From: Rhizobiales bacterium CCH10-E5
Lineage (GTDB): Bacteria > Pseudomonadota > Alphaproteobacteria > Rhizobiales > Beijerinckiaceae
Direction: 5' to 3'
NCBI GenBank assembly: GCA_001556125.1
Contig: LSIG01000125.1
Location: 1 to 64,000 of the forward strand
Length of the DNA stretch: 64,000 bases
A program made the position numbers and the translations under genes. The notes below the pieces were generated by a model. That model saw nothing but the letters and a program-made list of their open reading frames with translations, did no database searches and was not told the origin of the DNA. Positions 18,555-27,138 of this stretch are shown here, in pieces. Within the stretch, counting starts at the first letter, position 1, and every line of letters starts with the position of its first letter.

Positions 18555-19324
18555 GAGCGCTGGCGCGCCTCGCGGCGATCCTGGCCTTGCTTGCGGGCGG
18601 CCTAGGCGCGGCGCGCGCGGAGTCGCTGATCGCGGCAATGTCGAGCCACCAGATCCTGATCACCTCGAACTACACCGGCAGCCAGCTCACCGTGTTCGGC
18701 GTGGTCGAGCGCGATGGCCGCACCGTGGCGCGTGGCGATCCCTACGACATCGTCGTCACAGCGCGGGGGCCGCGGCGGATGCTGCTGGTGCGCGAGAAGG
18801 AGCGGCTCGGGCCGATCTGGATCAACCGCACGCAGCGGCGCTTCCCCGACAGCTCGCTGTTCCTGACGGTCGCCAGCAACCGGCCGCTGAGCGAGATCAT
18901 GAGCCCGGAGACGGCGCGGCGCGAGCGTGTGGGGCTCGAAAACGCCCACCGGACGCGCGACGCCGCGCTCGACCTCGACACGACCACCGCCCGTTTCTCA
19001 GACGGGCTCCTGCGCATCCTGTCCGACAAAGGGCTCTACTCGGCGGCTGAGCGGGGCGTGACCTTTCTCTCCAGCACGGTGTTCAGCGCGCCGATCGAGG
19101 TGCCGGCGACGGCGCCCACCGGGTCCTACGAGATCGAGATCGTGCTTTATGCGGGGGGCGTTCCCCTCGCCCGCCAGACCACCAATTTCGAGGTGGTGAA
19201 GAGCGGCATGGAGCAGCGCCTGGCTGCGGGCGCGCATGAACTGCCGCTGGTCTACGGGCTCGTCACCGTGCTGATGGCGCTGCTGCTGGGCTGGCTCGCC
19301 AGCGTCGTCTTCCGGCGGGACTGA
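18551..19324 (+). CDS. TIGR02186 family (Alph_Pro_TM) membrane-anchored protein
   Basis: The 257-residue protein begins with a signal sequence (about 1-23), has an exported beta-rich domain (EIVSSHQILITSNYTGS-like block at about 30-45; INRTQRRFPDSS) and ends in one membrane helix (about 232-252). It starts at ATG 18551, inside the TauE stop region (ATGA). The family has no proven function. Its translational coupling to a sulfite-exporter-type permease suggests an exported partner subunit. It converges on moeA with only 7 bases between stops. Confidence 0.82.
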   Translation: MRALARLAAILALLAGGLGAARAESLIAAMSSHQILITSNYTGSQLTVFGVVERDGRTVARGDPYDIVVTARGPRRMLLVREKERLGPIWINRTQRRFPDSSLFLTVASNRPLSEIMSPETARRERVGLENAHRTRDAALDLDTTTARFSDGLLRILSDKGLYSAAERGVTFLSSTVFSAPIEVPATAPTGSYEIEIVLYAGGVPLARQTTNFEVVKSGMEQRLAAGAHELPLVYGLVTVLMALLLGWLASVVFRRD

Positions 19325-19331
19325 GAGCGCC

Positions 19332-20585
19332 TCAGCCGATCAGCAGCGCATAGGCGAGGAAGGGCACGATGGTTCCCTCCTCGATCCGCGTCATGTCCTC
19401 GGCGAGTTCGACCAAGCCGTTGGTGCGGGTGAGCGAGGTCAGCACGCCGGCTCCGTCCTGCGGGTGCTTGCGGGCGACCTGCACGCCATCAGGGCCCGGC
19501 TCGAGCGAGACCCGGACATATTCGCGCCGCCCCTCCTTCTTGCGGTAGGCGAAGCCGAGCCGCACCGGCAAAGACAGGGGCGCGACAGGCGCCGTGCCGG
19601 CGAGCCGCGCGATCAGGACGCGGGCGACGAAGGCGAAGGTGACGAAAACCGCGACCGGGTTACCGGGCAGCCCGATGAACGGAACCGTGCCGATGCGCCC
19701 CAGCGCCACGGGCCGGCCAGGCTTGATGCCAATGCGCCAGAAGGCGAGCGCGCCGACCTGCTCCAGCGCCGCCTTGACGTGATCCTCCTCGCCGGTCGAA
19801 ACGCCGCCCGAGGTCAGGACAAGGTCGCAAGAGGCTGCCGCCTCGGCCAGGCGCTGCGCGAGGCCCGCGCGCTCGTCGCGCAGGATGCCGAGATCGACGA
19901 CCTCCGCGCCGGCGCGCGCCACCATCGCCCGAAGCAGGGCGCGGTTGGCATCGTAGATCGCGGCCGGGCCCAGCGGCTGTCCAGGTTCGGTGAGTTCGTC
20001 GCCGGTCGAGAAGATGGCGACGCGCGGCCTGCGGCGTACCACCACCTGCGTGACGCCCAGCGCCGAGAGAAGCGCGAGATCCTGAGGGCGCAAGCGCTGG
20101 CCCGCCGCGGCGGCCAAGGCGCCGCGGGCAATGTCCTCTCCGGCCGGTCGGGCATTGGCGCCCGGAGCGAGTCCCGCCGGGAGGAGCACCGCCCCGTCCT
20201 CGAGCGTGACATCCTCCTGCATGAAGACGGTGTCGGCGCCCGGGGGCATCGGCGCGCCGGTGAAGACACGGATGGCGCGGCCCCGCGCAGCGAAACCGGC
20301 CGCGTCGGCGCCCGCCGCGACGCGGCCGCCGAGGGGCAGGCGCGTCGTCCCGGACGAAGCCAGATCGCCGGAGTGGACGGCATAGCCGTCGACGGCCGAG
20401 TTCGCGAAAGGCGGCAGATCGAGGGGAGCGAGAACGGTGTCCGCCAGCACGCGACCATCGGCCGCCGCTAACGGGACGGTTTCCGTTCCGCCCACCGGGG
20501 CGACAAGCGCGGCGACGCGTTCGCCCGCCTGTTCCAGCGTCATCAGGGCGCCGAAGGCCTCGTCGTCGCGGCTGAGCTGGGCCAT
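19332..20585 (-). CDS. moeA: molybdopterin molybdotransferase MoeA
   Basis: The 417-residue enzyme inserts molybdate into adenylated molybdopterin. Seen are PPFANSAVDGYAVH, FMQEDV, PGANARPAGEDIARGA, FSTGDELTEPG, YDANRALL and LTSGGVSTGEEDHVK, the complete MoeA set. The ATG at 20585 (MAQLSRDDEAF) with GGAAG upstream gives the family length; the frame extends further upstream but without MoeA similarity. It lies 7 bases after mobB, downstream of the formate dehydrogenase genes whose cofactor it helps make. Confidence 0.95.
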   Translation of the reverse strand: MAQLSRDDEAFGALMTLEQAGERVAALVAPVGGTETVPLAAADGRVLADTVLAPLDLPPFANSAVDGYAVHSGDLASSGTTRLPLGGRVAAGADAAGFAARGRAIRVFTGAPMPPGADTVFMQEDVTLEDGAVLLPAGLAPGANARPAGEDIARGALAAAAGQRLRPQDLALLSALGVTQVVVRRRPRVAIFSTGDELTEPGQPLGPAAIYDANRALLRAMVARAGAEVVDLGILRDERAGLAQRLAEAAASCDLVLTSGGVSTGEEDHVKAALEQVGALAFWRIGIKPGRPVALGRIGTVPFIGLPGNPVAVFVTFAFVARVLIARLAGTAPVAPLSLPVRLGFAYRKKEGRREYVRVSLEPGPDGVQVARKHPQDGAGVLTSLTRTNGLVELAEDMTRIEEGTIVPFLAYALLIG

Positions 20586-20592
20586 GGCGGCG

Positions 20593-21123
20593 TCACTTCC
20601 TTCCGCTGCAGCGCGCCAGCGCCTCGGCCAGCGGCAGGGCCTGTGCCAGCACGATCTCCGCCACGGCGGCGATGTCGTCGAGAGCGACGACCGGGCGTCC
20701 GGCGTCAGGAAAGGCGATGTCGCTGGCGACCGCGACGATGCTGTCGTCGCCCGGATGCAAGGGCGGCTTGCCGTTGGCGGCGCGGTGGATCTCGATCTTG
20801 GCATGGCGCTGGCGCTTGAAGCCCTCGACTACGACGAGGTCGACGGGCGACAGCCGCGCCAGCAGGTCCGGCAGTTCAGCCTCGGCCTCTCCGCGCAGCT
20901 CCCGCATCAGGGCCCAGCGCCGCTCGGAGGAAATCAGCACCTCGCGCGCGCCGGCCTCGCGATGGGCGTGGGAGTCCTTGCCCGGCGTATCGAGATCGAA
21001 GGCGTGGTGGGCGTGCTTCAGCGTCGAGACCGAGACGCCGCGGCGCCCGAGCTCCGGGATCAGCCGGGTCAGCAGGGTGGTCTTCCCCGCACCGCTCCAT
21101 CCCGCCAGGCCGATCACACGCAT
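20593..21123 (-). CDS. mobB: molybdopterin-guanine dinucleotide biosynthesis protein MobB
   Basis: This 176-residue GTP-binding protein has Walker A GWSGAGKTTLL at the N-terminus, the KHAHHAFDLDTPGKDS block and VVVEGFKRQRHAK, typical of MobB. It assists MobA in attaching GMP to molybdopterin. A strong terminator between it and the FDH gamma gene suggests partial uncoupling from the FDH operon. moeA follows 7 bases later. Confidence 0.93.
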   Translation of the reverse strand: MRVIGLAGWSGAGKTTLLTRLIPELGRRGVSVSTLKHAHHAFDLDTPGKDSHAHREAGAREVLISSERRWALMRELRGEAEAELPDLLARLSPVDLVVVEGFKRQRHAKIEIHRAANGKPPLHPGDDSIVAVASDIAFPDAGRPVVALDDIAAVAEIVLAQALPLAEALARCSGRK

Positions 21124-21137
21124 CGAAAAGCTTCACC

Positions 21138-21169
21138 TCAAAACGAAACCGGGCGCCGAAGCGCCCGGT
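21138..21169 (-). terminator. rho-independent terminator after FDH gamma
   Basis: A perfect 9-bp stem ACCGGGCGC (21148-21156) / GCGCCCGGT (21161-21169) encloses a loop that reads TTCG on the minus strand, the very stable UUCG tetraloop. It is followed there by TTCGTTTTG. It sits 36 bases after the gamma-subunit stop and before mobB. Confidence 0.85.
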
Positions 21170-21204
21170 CGTCATCGGTCAGCCGACCCTGCGGGTCAAG
21201 CGGA

Positions 21205-22212
21205 TCATTCGGCCGGCTGCAGCCGGTTGTCGGCACCGGCGCGGGCCTTCTGCATCTCTTCTTCCACCCAGAGCGAGTGATGCGCCTTGGCCCAGTTCAG
21301 GTCGACCTCGCCGGAGCCCATGGCGTCGAAGGCGCCCTCCATGCCGATCGAGCCGATATAAATGTGGCCCAGCATCAGCGCGATCATCAGCACCGAGACG
21401 ATCCCGTGCACAACGTTCCAGAACTGGAGGTTGAGCACGCCGCCCGCCGAGAAGGGGAAGAGCAGGTAGAAGCCGGACACGGAGAGGGCCGCGCCACCCA
21501 GGACCACGCTCCAGAACACGACCTTCTGGCCGGCATTGAAGCGCCGCGCCTCGGGATGGCCCTTGCCGATGATGCCGCCGCCGGCCGCAAACCAGCGGAT
21601 ATCCATCGCGTTGGGGATGTTGTCCTTGATCCAGATGACGAACATCAGCGCGATGCCAAGCATGAAGGGCCATGCCAGGAAGTTGTGCGCCCATTTGGCG
21701 GCGATCGACAGGTTGGTGAAGCCCTGCGGCCCGATCAGGGGCAGAAGGACCAGCTTGCCGAAGGTGACGTTCAGGCCCGACAGGGCGAGAATGATGAAGC
21801 AGCCGGCGGTGAGCCAGTGGATGAAGCGCTCGAAGGCATTGAACCGCGTGATCGTCTGCCCCGCCGGCCCTGCCTCGGTGCGGATGCGCCCGCGGATCAG
21901 GAAGAACGCCGCCAGGACCAGCAGGGTGCCGAGCACCGCGATCACCGCCGTCCGCAGCATGGTGCCCTGGTGGAAGGCGCGCCAGTCACGGCCCGCGGGC
22001 CGCTCCAGCGTCGCGGCCTTCTGATCAGGGATGGAGATGCGGCCCTGGAGTTCGGCCTGGGGGTTGCCCTTGAGGGCATCGAGGAACTGCCGCTCGCGGA
22101 CAGCGTCGGCCGTCGGATTGACCTGCTGGGCGCCGGCCGGAACGGCGAGAGCGACCGCGAAGGTCAGCATCAGGCCGGTCACCAGCAGGCGGATATGGGC
22201 GCCGAAACGCAT
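21205..22212 (-). CDS. formate dehydrogenase gamma subunit (cytochrome b556 type)
   Basis: The 335-residue protein has a cleavable signal (about 1-28), a periplasmic segment, and about four to five membrane helices, with His residues in RFNAFERFIHWLTAGCF, AKWAHNFLAWPF and the GHIYIG segment that would bind haem b. It anchors the alpha-beta dimer and passes electrons to quinone. The start at 22212 (MRFGAHIRLL) excludes 132 upstream codons that overlap no family sequence. A 152-base gap separates it from the beta gene, unusual for this otherwise tight operon. Confidence 0.92.
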   Translation of the reverse strand: MRFGAHIRLLVTGLMLTFAVALAVPAGAQQVNPTADAVRERQFLDALKGNPQAELQGRISIPDQKAATLERPAGRDWRAFHQGTMLRTAVIAVLGTLLVLAAFFLIRGRIRTEAGPAGQTITRFNAFERFIHWLTAGCFIILALSGLNVTFGKLVLLPLIGPQGFTNLSIAAKWAHNFLAWPFMLGIALMFVIWIKDNIPNAMDIRWFAAGGGIIGKGHPEARRFNAGQKVVFWSVVLGGAALSVSGFYLLFPFSAGGVLNLQFWNVVHGIVSVLMIALMLGHIYIGSIGMEGAFDAMGSGEVDLNWAKAHHSLWVEEEMQKARAGADNRLQPAE

Positions 22213-22364
22213 GGCTCTGTTCCCTTGCTCCGGCCCTCGTCTCGAGAGGCCGATCTGTCTGAAAGGGGCGCCCCGGCGAAGGGACCGGCAGAGCCGGTGT
22301 TCCGTTCGGAGCGCCTGTCGCGGCCCCTCTTGGCGGGAGCCTCTCTCCGTCTCCAGACGGGACG

Positions 22365-22961
22365 TCAGATGGCGATGGTTTCCTTGTAGGCCGTCTGCCA
22401 GCCCCAGGCACCCGAGCCGTAACCGCGCTTCACCACCCGCTCCTTGTAGATCTGGGCGATGATCTCGCCGTCGCCGGCCAGCAGAGACTTGGTCGAGCAC
22501 ATTTCGGCGCAGAGCGGCAGCTTGCCCTCGGCGAGGCGGTTCGAGCCGTATTTCTGGAACTCGACCGGCGAGAGATCGGCCTCGGGGCCGCCGGAGCAGA
22601 AGGTGCACTTGTCCATCTTGCCGCGCGAACCGAAGTTGCCGACCTTCGGGTACTGTGGCGCGCCGAAGGGGCAGGCGTAGAAGCAGTAGCCGCAGCCGAT
22701 GCAGAGGTCCTTGCTGTGCAGCACCACGGCGTCCGCCGTCGTGTAGAAGCAGTCGACCGGGCAGACCGCCGCGCAGGGCGCGTCGGTGCAGTGCATACAG
22801 GCCATCGAGACCGAGCGCTCGCCGGGCTTGCCGTCATTGATGGTGACGACGCGCCGACGGTTGATGCCCCAAGGCACCTCGTTCTCGTTCTTGCAGGCGG
22901 TGACGCAGGCGTTGCACTCGATGCAGCGATCCGCGTCGCAGAGGAATTTCATCCGGGCCAT
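22365..22961 (-). CDS. fdh3B: formate dehydrogenase iron-sulfur (beta) subunit
   Basis: The 198-residue ferredoxin-like protein has four [4Fe-4S] Cys groups (CIECNACVTACK, CMHCTDAPCAAVCPVDC, CIGCGYCFYACP, CTFC...CAEMC) and carries electrons from the molybdenum subunit to cytochrome b. It lacks the C-terminal membrane helix of E. coli FdnH, so it should be a soluble periplasmic subunit held by gamma. It follows the alpha gene after 14 bases. Confidence 0.95.
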   Translation of the reverse strand: MARMKFLCDADRCIECNACVTACKNENEVPWGINRRRVVTINDGKPGERSVSMACMHCTDAPCAAVCPVDCFYTTADAVVLHSKDLCIGCGYCFYACPFGAPQYPKVGNFGSRGKMDKCTFCSGGPEADLSPVEFQKYGSNRLAEGKLPLCAEMCSTKSLLAGDGEIIAQIYKERVVKRGYGSGAWGWQTAYKETIAI

Positions 22962-22975
22962 GGTTCAGTTCCCCC

Positions 22976-25954
22976 TTACGCCGCTGCGATCTGGCAGAGC
23001 GTGACCTTGCCTTCGTGCATCGCCGTCACCGGGTCGTAGCCATAGGTGGTGACGATGTTGACGGATTCGCCGAGCACGATCGGATCCGTGCCCTTCGGGT
23101 AGTTCCCGCGCTGGTCCTGCCCTTGGTAGAACCCGCCGAAGTGGAAGGGCATGAACGCGACGCCCTTGCCGACGCGCTCGGTGACCAGCGCCTTGACGCG
23201 GGCCTTCGAGTTGTTCTCCGGGCCCGACACCCAGACGAAGGCGCCGTCCTTGATGCCGCGCGCGGCCGCATCCGCCGGGTTGATCTCGACGAACATGTCC
23301 TGCTGCAGCTCGGCCAGCCACTTGTTCGAGCGGGTTTCCTCGCCGCCGCCCTCGTACTCGACCAGACGGCCGGAGGTGAGGACGATCGGGAAGGACTTCG
23401 CGATGCCCTTCTCGACCGCCGCCTTCTGGACGGAGGTGTGGAGGTTGGGGATGCGCAGCGTCCGCTCGTCCGGACGGGCCGGCCATTTCGCCACGAGGTC
23501 GACGCGGGGCGAGTAGATCGGCTCACGGTGAGTCGGCACCGGGTCAGGCAGGTTCCAGGCATTGGCCCGGGCCTTGCCGTTGCCGTAGGGCACGCAGCCA
23601 TGCTTCAGCGCAACGCGCTGGATGCCGCCGGAGAGGTCGTTCGCCCAGCTCACCGCATCGATGTTGTTGCCACCGATCCAGGTGATGGTCTCGAGCTCCT
23701 TGGGCGTCAGATCGGCATCCCAGCCGAGCTTCTTGAGCACGCCCATGGTGAACTCGGGATAGCCGTCCTTGATCTCCGAGTTGAGGGAGTAGGAGCCGTT
23801 CTCCGCCAGCAGCGTGTCATTGACCTTGCTGCCGTCGGCGAGCGTGCGCTCGCGGGTGAGGCCGAAGCGGGGACGGAAGGTGCCGCCGCCGTTCCCCGCC
23901 TCGAGCGAGGTATTGTAGAGGATGTGGGTACCGGGATGCTTGAGCTCCGGCGTGCCCCAGCACGGCCAGGGCAGGCCGTAATAGTCGTTCTCGACGGGCG
24001 AGCCCTTGGCGCCGCGCAGGCTCACGAGATCGAACTTGTCCTGATGCTCCATGTGGAGCTTCAGGCGCTCCGGCGACTGGCCGGTGTAGCCGGTCGACCA
24101 GCCGCCGCGGTTGATCTCGCGCAGGATGGACTCAGGCGAGGGCTCGGGGCCGTACTTGCCCTGCACCATCTCGTAGTTCTTGTGCATCTGCTCGGCAAAG
24201 CCGAGCTTCTGCGCCAGCTTGTAGATGACGAAATAGTCGCTCGCGGCCTCGAAGATCGGTTCGACGACCTTTTCGCCCCACTGCACCGAACGGTTGGAGC
24301 AGGTGCGCGAGCCCGAGCATTCGAACTGCGTGCCGATCGGCAGCAGATAGGTGCCGTTCTTGCGCCCGCCGAGCGAGACGAAGTTCGTCGGGTGCGGGTC
24401 GGCGACCACGAGGAGTTCGAGCTTCTCGAGCCCCTTCACCGCGTCGGGCATGCGGGGAATCGTGTTGCCGCCATGGCCCATGATGAACATGGCCTTGAGG
24501 TTGTCCATCTGATCGACCTGCTCGGCCGGCAGATTGGCCGCATCGAACCAGCGGGTCGAGGTGTGGCCAGAGGTCTCCATATTGGCCTTGCGCGTCCGCG
24601 CCGGCCGGCCGCCCTTGGCCGGAACCTCGTCGAAGCGGGTGACGAAGTAGTCGTAGGGCACGTCCCAGACGCGCGCCCAGTGGCGCCAGGCGCCCTCGAC
24701 CAGCCCGTAGTAGCAAGGCAGGTTCGAGATATCGAGGCCGAAGTCGGTCGCGCCCTGCACGTTGCAGTGGCCGCGGAAGATGTTGGCGCCATTACCCATG
24801 CCGCCAACGTTGCCGGTGGCGAGGAGCAGGTTGCAGATGGCGCGGACGTTGGCGGTGCCGACCGAGTGCTGGGTCACGCCCATGCACCAGATGAAGGTGG
24901 CGGGCTTGACCTTGGCAAAGGTTTCGGCGGCACGCTTCAGCTGCGCCTCGGGCACGCCGGTGATGTCCTCGACCGTCTTGGGGTCGTATTTCTCGACCTC
25001 CTTGCGGACATCATCCATGCCGTGCACGCGGGCGGCGAGGAATTCCTTATCTTCCCAGCCGTTCTTGAAGATGTGCCACATCATGCCCCAGATCACCGCG
25101 ATATCGGTGCCCGAGCGGATGCGGATGTAGTCCGTCGCATGGGCCGCGGTGCGGGTCAGACGCGGATCGAAGACGATGACGTTGGCGCGGTTCTGCTCCT
25201 TGCCGACGAGGATGTGCTGCATCGAGACCGGATGCGCCTCGGCCGCGTTCGACCCCATGAACATGATCGTCTTGGAGTTGCGGATGTCGTTGTAGGAGTT
25301 CGTCATCGCGCCGTAGCCCCAGGTGTTGGCAACACCCGCGACCGTGGTGGAGTGACAGATGCGCGCCTGGTGGTCGACGTTGTTCGTGCCCCAGAAGGCG
25401 GCGAACTTACGGAACAGATAGGCGCCCTCGTTCGAGAACTTGGCCGAGCCGAGCAGATAGACGGAGTCGGCGCCGGACTTGGCCCGGATCTCCATCATCT
25501 TGTCGCCGATCTCATTGATCGCGACGTCCCAGGAGATGCGCTGCCACTGGCCGTTGACCAGCTTCATCGGATACTTGATGCGGCGGTCGCCATGGACCAG
25601 TTCGCGCACGGACGCGCCCTTGGCGCAGTGCGAGCCGCGGTTGATCGGGCTCTCCCAGGCCGGCTCCTGGTCGACCCAGACGCCGTTGGCGACCTCGGCC
25701 TTGACGGTGCAGCCCACCGAGCAGTGCGTGCAGATGTTCTTGACGACCTTGGTGCCGGTCGCCGGGCCGAGGCCGGCGGCCTCGGCCTTGCGGACGGACC
25801 CGATCTGAAGGGCGCCGGCGGCGGCGATGCCGCCCGCGACGAGACCCGAACGGCGCAGGAAGGCGCGGCGGTCCATGACGCCGGACGACAGGCCGGCGAT
25901 CGCGGACTGGAGCCGGCCGCGCTGGACGTCGGCGGATTTACGCTTGATCAGCAT
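22976..25954 (-). CDS. formate dehydrogenase catalytic (alpha) subunit, Cys type
   Basis: The 992-residue molybdopterin enzyme oxidises formate to CO2. A Tat signal (MDRRAFLRRSGLVAGG, twin Arg at 29-30) follows a 26-residue basic extension, so it works in the periplasm. The [4Fe-4S] ligands are C75, C78, C82 and C110. The position that is selenocysteine in E. coli FdnG (ARVUHG) is C200 in ARICHSTTV, so no recoding is needed. Large molybdopterin- and dinucleotide-binding domains complete it. It lies between the small Tat-signal gene and the beta subunit. Mo versus W use cannot be told from sequence. Confidence 0.95.
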   Translation of the reverse strand: MLIKRKSADVQRGRLQSAIAGLSSGVMDRRAFLRRSGLVAGGIAAAGALQIGSVRKAEAAGLGPATGTKVVKNICTHCSVGCTVKAEVANGVWVDQEPAWESPINRGSHCAKGASVRELVHGDRRIKYPMKLVNGQWQRISWDVAINEIGDKMMEIRAKSGADSVYLLGSAKFSNEGAYLFRKFAAFWGTNNVDHQARICHSTTVAGVANTWGYGAMTNSYNDIRNSKTIMFMGSNAAEAHPVSMQHILVGKEQNRANVIVFDPRLTRTAAHATDYIRIRSGTDIAVIWGMMWHIFKNGWEDKEFLAARVHGMDDVRKEVEKYDPKTVEDITGVPEAQLKRAAETFAKVKPATFIWCMGVTQHSVGTANVRAICNLLLATGNVGGMGNGANIFRGHCNVQGATDFGLDISNLPCYYGLVEGAWRHWARVWDVPYDYFVTRFDEVPAKGGRPARTRKANMETSGHTSTRWFDAANLPAEQVDQMDNLKAMFIMGHGGNTIPRMPDAVKGLEKLELLVVADPHPTNFVSLGGRKNGTYLLPIGTQFECSGSRTCSNRSVQWGEKVVEPIFEAASDYFVIYKLAQKLGFAEQMHKNYEMVQGKYGPEPSPESILREINRGGWSTGYTGQSPERLKLHMEHQDKFDLVSLRGAKGSPVENDYYGLPWPCWGTPELKHPGTHILYNTSLEAGNGGGTFRPRFGLTRERTLADGSKVNDTLLAENGSYSLNSEIKDGYPEFTMGVLKKLGWDADLTPKELETITWIGGNNIDAVSWANDLSGGIQRVALKHGCVPYGNGKARANAWNLPDPVPTHREPIYSPRVDLVAKWPARPDERTLRIPNLHTSVQKAAVEKGIAKSFPIVLTSGRLVEYEGGGEETRSNKWLAELQQDMFVEINPADAAARGIKDGAFVWVSGPENNSKARVKALVTERVGKGVAFMPFHFGGFYQGQDQRGNYPKGTDPIVLGESVNIVTTYGYDPVTAMHEGKVTLCQIAAA

Positions 25955-25967
25955 GGTGCGGCGCCTC

Positions 25968-26168
25968 TCAGTAACGGTTGACGCGGTAGAAGTCCTTGAC
26001 GTGCTCCGACTCGCGGTAGCGCGCCTTGGTCTCCTCCTTGCCCGGATCGACGGCCGCGGCCGGCGTCACCATCGCCGGCGTCGCCGCCAGCGTGGCACCC
26101 GCGCCCAGCGCCTTGAAGAAGCTGCGGCGATCGACGGCCGGTTTTCCGGTTTCTTTGCTGTTCGACAT
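25968..26168 (-). CDS. small Tat-signal protein of the formate dehydrogenase region (TIGR02811 type)
   Basis: The 66-residue protein has a twin-arginine motif (DRRSFFKALGAGATL, about residues 12-26) and a short C-terminal part (ETKARYRESEHVKDFYRVNRY). ATG 26168 has GGAGA 6 bases upstream; the longer frame to 26216 overlaps the TorD stop. Such proteins are found next to FDH alpha genes. They may be a small structural subunit or an export helper, but the function is unproven. Confidence 0.88.
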   Translation of the reverse strand: MSNSKETGKPAVDRRSFFKALGAGATLAATPAMVTPAAAVDPGKEETKARYRESEHVKDFYRVNRY

Positions 26169-26212
26169 CGTCGTCTCCCACGCGTCGGGTTGAGCGTTTT
26201 GTGTGTTGCCGG

Positions 26213-27019
26213 TCATGCGGGCAGCCCCGCAGCCTGCGTTTCGATGGACAGGAACAGGCTGCCGAGCCGCCCCACCGCCTTGTAGAATTTCGCGGCCTTC
26301 GCGATCTCGAGATCGGCAAAGAAGCGCTCGCCCCAGGGCTGGATGTGCCGGGCGTAGAAGCGATCCGCGTCGATGCCGTCGGCGGCGACCTCGCCGCGCA
26401 GCAGCTTCGCCATGATGTCGAGCAGCACGGCGATGTGGTCTTCCGGCTCGCCGGCACGCGCATCGCGGGCAAGGCCGAGGGCACCCATGTCCTCGCGCAC
26501 GAGCGCCAGCGGGCGCTCGTGCAGGAAGCCGGTCAGGTAATAGGACGCGTATGGGAGCAATTCTCCGCGGCCGACGCCGATGAAGAGTTCGAAGAACTCA
26601 TCGCGCAGGCTTTCGGGCGTCGCCTCGTCGGCGGCTTCCGCCAAAGCGAGATGCGCCATGCCGAAGGGCGAGGCGTCGCCCTGCAGGCTGCGGAGGACCT
26701 CAAGCGTCTCGGTCGTCGGGGCCCGCCACAACAGAGCGCCGATCAGTTCGCACTCTTGCGCCCGCGCGGCATCGATCTCGTCGATCGGTTGCGTCAGCGT
26801 GATTTCGGAGTGGACTGGGGCTGTGGCCTCCGGCTGGGGATAGAGGTCGGGCCGCAGCTCGGTACGCGGAATGCCCGTCGTCGCCTCGACGGACAGCACA
26901 CGGTCGGCCGGCACGCGCTTCCAGCTCGAAATCGCCGGCTGCGAAATGCCGAGACTGCGCGCCAGAGCCCGGACACCGCCGACGCTTCCGATAGCCTTTT
27001 CCAGTGCCGGGTCGCGCAT
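26213..27019 (-). CDS. TorD-family FDH chaperone with N-terminal Cro/YdaS-like helix-turn-helix
   Basis: From ATG 27019 the protein has 268 residues. Residues about 1-58 form a helix-turn-helix (GGVRALARSLGISQPAISSWKRVPADRV) like YdaS/Cro. Residues about 80-265 form the all-helical TorD/DmsD chaperone fold (LLWRAPTTETLEVL, DEFFELFIGVGRGELLPYASYYLTG, DHIAVLLDIMAKLL). TorD-type chaperones hold the molybdoenzyme precursor and its Tat signal until the cofactor is in place. Fusion to a DNA-binding domain suggests it may also sense maturation and control transcription. It is first in the FDH operon. The start is uncertain (TTG 27103 is possible), as no strong ribosome site is seen. Confidence 0.85.
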   Translation of the reverse strand: MRDPALEKAIGSVGGVRALARSLGISQPAISSWKRVPADRVLSVEATTGIPRTELRPDLYPQPEATAPVHSEITLTQPIDEIDAARAQECELIGALLWRAPTTETLEVLRSLQGDASPFGMAHLALAEAADEATPESLRDEFFELFIGVGRGELLPYASYYLTGFLHERPLALVREDMGALGLARDARAGEPEDHIAVLLDIMAKLLRGEVAADGIDADRFYARHIQPWGERFFADLEIAKAAKFYKAVGRLGSLFLSIETQAAGLPA

Positions 27020-27081
27020 TTGACTCAGGTCAATGTCCTTTGGGCAGGGCGGCTCAACAATCGGCCGCCCGAGCTGCCGTG

Positions 27082-27096
27082 ATAACGACAGGTTAT
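27082..27096. promoter_or_regulatory. ATAAC-N5-GTTAT dyad upstream of the FDH operon
   Basis: A perfect 5-bp inverted repeat, ATAAC (27082-27086) and GTTAT (27092-27096), lies 63 bases before the HTH-TorD start. A similar 15-base dyad occurs in the other FDH-linked promoter region at 30750-30764. It is a candidate site for the HTH domain encoded next to it. Confidence 0.35.
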
Positions 27097-27101
27097 TGCC
27101 C

Positions 27102-27138
27102 AAAAATAAAACGATTCCAATCTCTTTTCAGATTGGAA
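27102..27138 (-). terminator. rho-independent terminator of the DUF3306-ended operon
   Basis: ATTCCAATCT (27113-27122) and AGATTGGAAT (27129-27138) form a perfect 10-bp stem; the minus strand then runs CGTTTTATTTTT. The TGA stop of the DUF3306 gene lies at the stem-loop junction. It insulates the accessory operon from the FDH structural operon. Confidence 0.88.

Noticed and set aside
22347..22360. Small hairpin in the gap between FDH beta and gamma
   Set aside because: The CCGTCT/AGACGG stem has a 2-base loop and no T-run, so it is unlikely to be a terminator.
22976..25954. Possible selenocysteine in FDH alpha
   Set aside because: The active-site position is an ordinary Cys codon (C200 in ARICHSTTV) and no in-frame TGA occurs.
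23015..25981. 988-codon open frame on the plus strand opposite FDH alpha
   Set aside because: The minus strand encodes a complete molybdopterin enzyme with all motifs. The plus frame is an Arg/Gly/Asp-rich shadow caused by high GC and codon bias.
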